Positions 58,881 to 64,000 of a DNA stretch of 64,000 bases are shown here, one piece after another. Within the stretch, counting starts at the first letter, position 1. Each line of letters starts with the position of its first letter. Origin of the DNA: Aspidapion aeneum (taxonomy: Eukaryota; Arthropoda; Insecta; Coleoptera; Brentidae); contig OY755040.1 in NCBI GenBank assembly GCA_963576565.1, positions 84,326,321-84,390,320 on the forward strand, given 5' to 3'. Both the position numbers and the translations under genes were made by a program. The notes under the pieces are model-generated. The model saw only the letters and a program-made list of their open reading frames with translations, was not told where the DNA came from and did not search any database.

Positions 58881-59283
58881 ATTTATTTGCCTTTAAAAAA
58901 GGAGTGTAACAAGCCTCAAAAAATTAAAATTGGATGTCTGAGTAGGAAGATACGCTTAAACAAAGAAATCTATCACTTTGGCGGCCATTTTCAAAGATGG
59001 CGGCCAAACGCCCACGTGACCAAACTTTTTTTATACACCTATGGGTGCTTAACAATGCCCCGCAGTCAAACTGAGAGCATATATTAAGTCACACGTGACA
59101 GGAGCCAGCGCCTAGAATAACTAGAAAAATGGCAAAAAACTGATAAAATTTCGAGAAGAGGATCAGCTAGGATTTATATGAATATCGCTCTAAAGTCAGA
59201 CAAGAGTCCATATTCAAAATGTGCAATTAGTTTTTGGAACCATTTTTGTGTAACCTATACTTCGTTTAGGCACACTATGTATG

Positions 59284-59815
59284 TAGGTACTCTAAAGAAT
59301 ACCTTTTCCAAAAATCATTATGTAGTTTTTGGATTAGTTGCTACCTCGAAAGCCGATTTAGAGGAACCTCGGACAAATCTGACTCAGGAATTTCTGAATT
59401 AAGGGGTTCAAGGGTCAAAAAATGCCCAGGGGTAAGAGGTTGAAGATCGTGTGGGTCTGAAGAGGCAGGAGATAAAGGGTGGACATATCCATGATGGACA
59501 ACTCCTGGTCGCCGACAACTCGAACAAAGTGAGTTTTAAATTTTTTGACGCCAGCCTCCGCCAGGCCATTGAAATGTGGACTGAGAGGGGGTCCCAGATG
59601 CCAGCGAATAGAAATTCTGGTTGATGCACTTCTTGCGTAATAAAGTCATTGGTTACGAAACCCTAAAAACTTGCTGCCCCGATCCGACCAGCATTCCGTT
59701 ACGCTTTCACGTCTGAAAATGAATCGATGGAATGCATCTACAAACCCTTCGGTGGACAGTTCCATGGTTAATTCCAAATGCACGCAATGTGTGGCTGTAC
59801 AGACAAACAAACTAT
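59284..59815 (-). pseudogene. BEL/Pao integrase core, second half
   Basis: Across frames the minus strand reads CVHLELTMELSTEGF, WSDRGSKFLG (second catalytic Asp in SDRG), then PLSPHFNGLAEAGVKK and, nearer the foldback, DFWKRYSLEYLHT. These are in the order of BEL/Pao integrases. Stops (one near 59350) and frame changes interrupt it. It is cut at 59283 by the foldback and at about 59815 by another insert. Confidence 0.8.
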
Positions 59816-62345
59816 AGCGTTAAAATTTATAGCTAGTCAGTCATGGACGCCAAATTTATGGCGGAATGCCAATTTATGATTTTTAAGATTTTTAATATTT
59901 GTCTGGTGTGTATTTCACTTTTCCTTTTCTTTTCTTTTTTTAGTAAAGTAAAGAAAGTGGAAGAACAACAGAACAGAAACTCTTTCAAATCAAAATAATG
60001 AAATGACTATCTCAGGGTCGTACCTTCTCTTTTTAGTTCTACTAACTTCTTAAGGGTAATGGAGCGCCATTGAGCTTTACCTGGAAGATCCTTTATGTCA
60101 AAATTCATTCATAAAAAAAGTGTATATAAAAAATTTAATAATGAACGAGTTTAAAAAAATAAAGAATGAAATAGTCTTGGAATCCTCCAAACAATCCATC
60201 TCGTTTAGGGTATAAAAAAATTTCTAGATTAGAGAATAAATGATACAATATATTTTAGTAAGAAAAATGATCAGTGACACAGTCAAAAAAATTGCAAAAA
60301 AATTAAACCTTTTATATAAAAAAATTTCAATAAAAAAATATCAAAAATGTATAGCATCACCAATAGTAGAGCATCATCTCCAACCATGAGATCATATTCA
60401 CAACATTCTCATCATGGTCTTATTGCCAGTCTTCGCCTCATTAGCAGATGTGCAATCCAGGAGGACTTGTATGTGGCTTATCTTTGTTGGTTCTACTTAG
60501 TGGTGGAGGAATTGTCGTCGTGGATTTTCTTTGTTCATGAAAAGAAAGACTATTTATGCAACCATAGAAACAATTTATCAGACTTGATGATCTAGCGTTC
60601 TCAAAAAAACTCTAAAAAAATACTGAGGTATTAACTCTGCCATTGAGAGTATCACAAAAAAAATAGATTTAGTTTAAAAATCTCTATAAATGACGATCAT
60701 CATGCAGATGTCATTTATCAAAAGAAAAATATATACACTCAAAACAAAAAAAAATGTAGAAGGAATCTTTACAAAATTTCAACCAAATATTCAGCAGAAA
60801 ATTTAGACCTTTCAGGTTTACATGAATCCTATTTATAGATACCTGAGTTTCAAAAAATATATATTTTCTAAATTTATTTTGAAAAAATTTTACAAATTTT
60901 ATCAAATACCCATTTATAAAAAATATAAATGTTAGACAGGTTATTGTCTATTCAATCTTTACAAATGGTTTTTTTTAAGACAAAAAAATTTCACTGTTTG
61001 GATTATATAACTTTAAAATAACACCCAATTTCAAAATAAAAATATAATTTCAAACTTGTTGGTTTTATTTCTTAAAGCTAGAAAAATTTACAAAATAGTT
61101 TGGGAATAATGGTGGCCAGCCAATAACTCAAAATGGAGTAAAATAATAAAATATTTTTAACAATTTATATAAAAAATGTACCTAAAAATTTTACATGGGG
61201 AACATGTCAGTCTTTTACACAAACAAAGGGGAAATTAAGTGAAACGTGAGTATGTTTTCGACTTTTGAGGAAGGGCAATAAAAAAAAATATTGGATGGAA
61301 ATAACTTCTTCGTTAAAAAAGATATAATTTAAAAGGGGGAAGCAAAAATTAAAATCTGGTCGTTCATGAATTTAATTTATTCACTAAAAAAAACAAAATG
61401 GCTGCTGTTCACTCAAGAACGCAAGCAGAATAAAAAAAAACAAAATGACCGTTTATTTAAGAATGCGAGCAAACTAAATATTTCTCTGAGAAGTTAGATT
61501 TTTGAGGATTTTTAATGGAGACTAGAAAATCATTCTGGTAAGTTTTTCATTCAAAACAGATTTGACTAAAGTCTATGAAAATATATATGAATAAAAAACT
61601 TACCAGATAATTTATCCAAATAGATCCATATCTCCAAACTCCATCAACCTCAAGAATCCACTTCCTTGAAATACATTGATAGAATGAGTCAGGTGAGCTA
61701 AAATTTGTCCTATTAGACTGAAAGGTTGGCTGAACTCATTGGGTCCTTAATCTGAAAAAAAATATTCCACGAGAAATACATGTGCTATGGGCCAATATTT
61801 TAGCAAAAATAAAATTTTATCAAAATATGGTTTTCTACCAAAAAATGAAGATAAATGCAATCAAATTATGCATATTTGCGCTAAATTAAAATAAATATTT
61901 TTGAGTAAAAAAAGAAACGAACTGACCTTCAATGTCGTCAGACCAAAAATCGAAAACACCCTAAATTTTCATTTTTAAGATCTCTTAAAATAGACATCCT
62001 ATGGAGTAGACTTTTTAATAAAAGACGTATTTATCTTAAATCATCTCAACTAACACTATGTAGATCATCGACTGTTTATCCTTTGCCTCGCACGAAAGTA
62101 AAACAAAGAGGAAACATGATAGATTTGCTCAGTTCAGCGTATGGATACATTTGCTTACTTTGTTTTGCTGATGCGGAGATTTTAATAAATAATTTAGACC
62201 AGTCAAGATGATATAGCCATTTAAAGCTTAATAGGCCAGTAAAATTGATTACTATTCATTGAGGAACTTTAATTAAATAATGTATTTTTATCAAAAAATA
62301 TGTAAATTCTTAATTTGTAAACAATATAACGAAATAATCGTTATA
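59816..62345. mobile_element. About 2.5 kb AT-rich insert splitting the BEL integrase, type unknown
   Basis: BEL integrase reading stops near 62350 (minus strand, just after the zinc-binding and first core strands) and resumes near 59815. The DNA between is very AT-rich, with A-runs and no convincing ORF, TIR or LTR. Exact ends are uncertain by tens of bases. Confidence 0.5.
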
Positions 62346-62349
62346 ACAC

Positions 62350-64000
62350 AGACATACAATTTGAAACCTTTACAACCACGGTAACGATGAGGAATCACAA
62401 AGAAAGTTCAACAAAAGTCGATAGCTACACGCAAAAAGGTTTAAGTTGATTGATTCGATGAGCGGGAAGAGAACTCATTATGGGCGAATTGCCCGTCTGA
62501 CAGATAATATCCAAAATTGCTGTAAAAGCCAATTATGTAATGTTTTAAACCCAGGATGAAGGTATTGTCGATGAGTGGACTCGATATGAATAGTAGTTAA
62601 ACGATGGTTACTCGAAAGTAATAAGGGTTATTTTGCAGAATAAGACAAAAGGTCAGATTTTTGCAATCTGCCACCGACTATAAAGATATTATTTTCATCA
62701 AGAAAACGTGAAATTTTTCGAAAAGGTTTTGGTATTGGTTTATCTTTAGATAACGCGGAAAAAAGTTCAGAGAAGTAAGAACCTTGAACGCGTTTGATAA
62801 GAAGGAATAACGCAGTTTGCATCTCACCGGTGCTAGGAAAAACAATATTTTCTAAAATACTTTTTGGGTCCGGTTGATTAGTGGGTTTTTGATAGGAATG
62901 ATTCTGAAAAATATTAACTATTCGAAGGACATAACAAATGATACGTTGAATTTTTTATATAGATGAATATTTGATAAGAAGCTTATCTAAGAAGTTAACG
63001 TCAATTAGACCAGACCTTTGGCTTTTCCTTGGATTAATATCTCCGAAATCAATCGACATTTGTAATTTATGAAAATTGGGGCATTCGTTTTCGGGAGACC
63101 ACAAAAACGACGGTGCATTCCACCACATGTCATGTGAAATGAGCTGTGAAGGAGTGGCCCCTCGTGACGCAAGATCGGCTGCATTTAAAGCAGAAGGAAT
63201 GTAGCGCCATGAGTTTGAGGGAATGATTTCTTGGATTCTACTGACTCGATTTCCAACAAAGGTTTGCCAGCGATTAGGAGGGGATGAAGCCAGTGCAATA
63301 CGACTAGCGAATCGTAGAAAATAACGATATTTGCAAAAGTTATTTTTCCTTCATAGGTGGATAAGACGAAATCAATTAATTCGCTTAAAAGAAATGCGCC
63401 TAGGATTTCTAGCCTAGCCAAAGTTTGTGACTTTATAGGTGCGACCCTAGACTTCGCAGATATGAGAGAAACAGATATATTGTTTTCCTCCTCTACATGA
63501 AAATATATGACGCCTGCGTAGCCTCAAATTGAAGGGTCACAGAAGCCGATGATTTGACAGGTATTGGTTTTTGACAGTTTGATTTGTCGGGGTAATTGAA
63601 AATTGGAAAGAAGCGGGAATTCAGAACGAAGTTTGTACCAAGACTCGATGATAGAAGAATCTGGTTCTTCGTCCCAGCCTGTTCTCAATATCCACAACTG
63701 TTGCAAAATAAATTTTGCTTGTAGCAGCAAGGGACAAAAAAAACCTAAGGGATCGAAGGTGGTTCCTATGATAGATAAAACAGAACATTTAGTTGGGGGT
63801 TTGTCCTTTACTCGGCATTGATACGAAAAAATATCGTTTTTTGGATGCCATTGAAGACCTCAAACTTTGATGAAGTGCGGTTCATTTTTGTCAAAAGAGA
63901 GAGGTATTTGACGATCGGATTCTGGCAATGTTGCCAGCAACTCAGGACAATTACTTGCCCATTTTTTAAGTTCAAATCCTCCCGATTTCAACAAATCACT
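62350..64000 (-). pseudogene. BEL/Pao pol: RT/RNase H and integrase N-terminal parts
   Basis: Minus-strand blocks in BEL order are AKFILQQLWILRTGWDEEP (63524-63730), MARLEILGAFLLSELI and FYDSLVVLHWLHP of the RNase H-like region (63185-63421), and KPFRKISRFLDENNIFIVGG of the integrase leader (62628-62822). Then come a zinc-binding segment with HRQYLHPG and QFWILSVRRAIR (near 62480-62560) and SSLPAHRINQLKPF. Frame changes and stops separate the blocks. The element runs off the window end. Confidence 0.78.

Larger units (their letters stand above)
38995..59279. mobile_element. Giant foldback element: 20.3 kb imperfect palindrome with TATG target duplication
   Basis: The left arm (38995 to about 49436) and right arm (about 49441-59279) are inverted copies over nearly their whole length. 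Examples: 40000-40560 with 57420-58010, 43877-44221 with 54693-55034, 46000-47400 with 51060-53100. Tips read CACAGTGTACCT and, inverted, CATAGTGTGCCT. TATG flanks both ends (38991-38994, 59280-59283), and the BEL gene reads correctly across the empty site. No transposase was recognised. The arms have diverged and carry private insertions, so the palindrome is old. Confidence 0.85.

Overview
The window looks like a repeat-dense, AT-rich arthropod (probably insect) chromosome made almost entirely of nested mobile elements. I see no ordinary host gene, rRNA, tRNA or CRISPR array. Evidence for an insect is the mix of non-LTR retrotransposons, BEL/Pao retroelements, hAT-, Tc1- and pogo-type terminal repeats and a Polinton with short spliceosomal introns. 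The species cannot be named from the sequence.

The centrepiece is a complete 21.46 kb Polinton (Maverick/adintovirus-like endogenous virus) at 16179-37640. Its ends are exactly what the group predicts: 5'-AG...CT-3' termini, roughly 270-290 bp terminal inverted repeats (TIRs) and a 6 bp target duplication TACACA. Left to right it carries a major capsid protein, a minor protein, a penton-like protein, a small Cys-rich protein, and a phospholipase A2 plus adenain-type protease region, all on the minus strand. Then on the plus strand come a packaging ATPase, a DUF8207-like protein, a fibre-like protein and a chromodomain integrase. An unknown 168-aa gene and a protein-primed DNA polymerase B follow on the minus strand. 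The right third is cargo: about 5 kb of unexplained DNA including a possible 3.5 kb insertion, and a three-exon RING-finger gene. Three virion-assembly genes have predicted introns of 58, 66 and 75 bp whose removal rejoins conserved domains. Most genes also carry frameshifts or stops, so this copy is a decaying provirus.

The Polinton sits in the second copy of a tandemly duplicated 2.4 kb unit (unit A 7058-9464; unit B starts at 9461 and runs, with insertions, to about 39417). The unit joins a non-LTR retrotransposon 5' half, the 3' part of a BEL/Pao element and the tip of a giant foldback. Unit B also holds a 6.1 kb CACTR-ended insertion (9740-15826) nested like Russian dolls: a pogo-like element, arrays of a 16 bp GCGCTATTTT repeat in opposite orientation, and two further MITEs inside.

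The right part is a second BEL/Pao element on the minus strand (64000 down to about 38770), split by a 20.3 kb near-palindrome (38995-59279) with a 4 bp target duplication TATG and by a further insert of about 2.5 kb. Each palindrome arm encodes a related 113-114 aa protein of unknown function, and the centre is made of inverted minisatellites. The left 5 kb holds a degraded RTE-like fragment with two MITEs, a 142 bp satellite, a hairpin MITE and an (AT)n tract.
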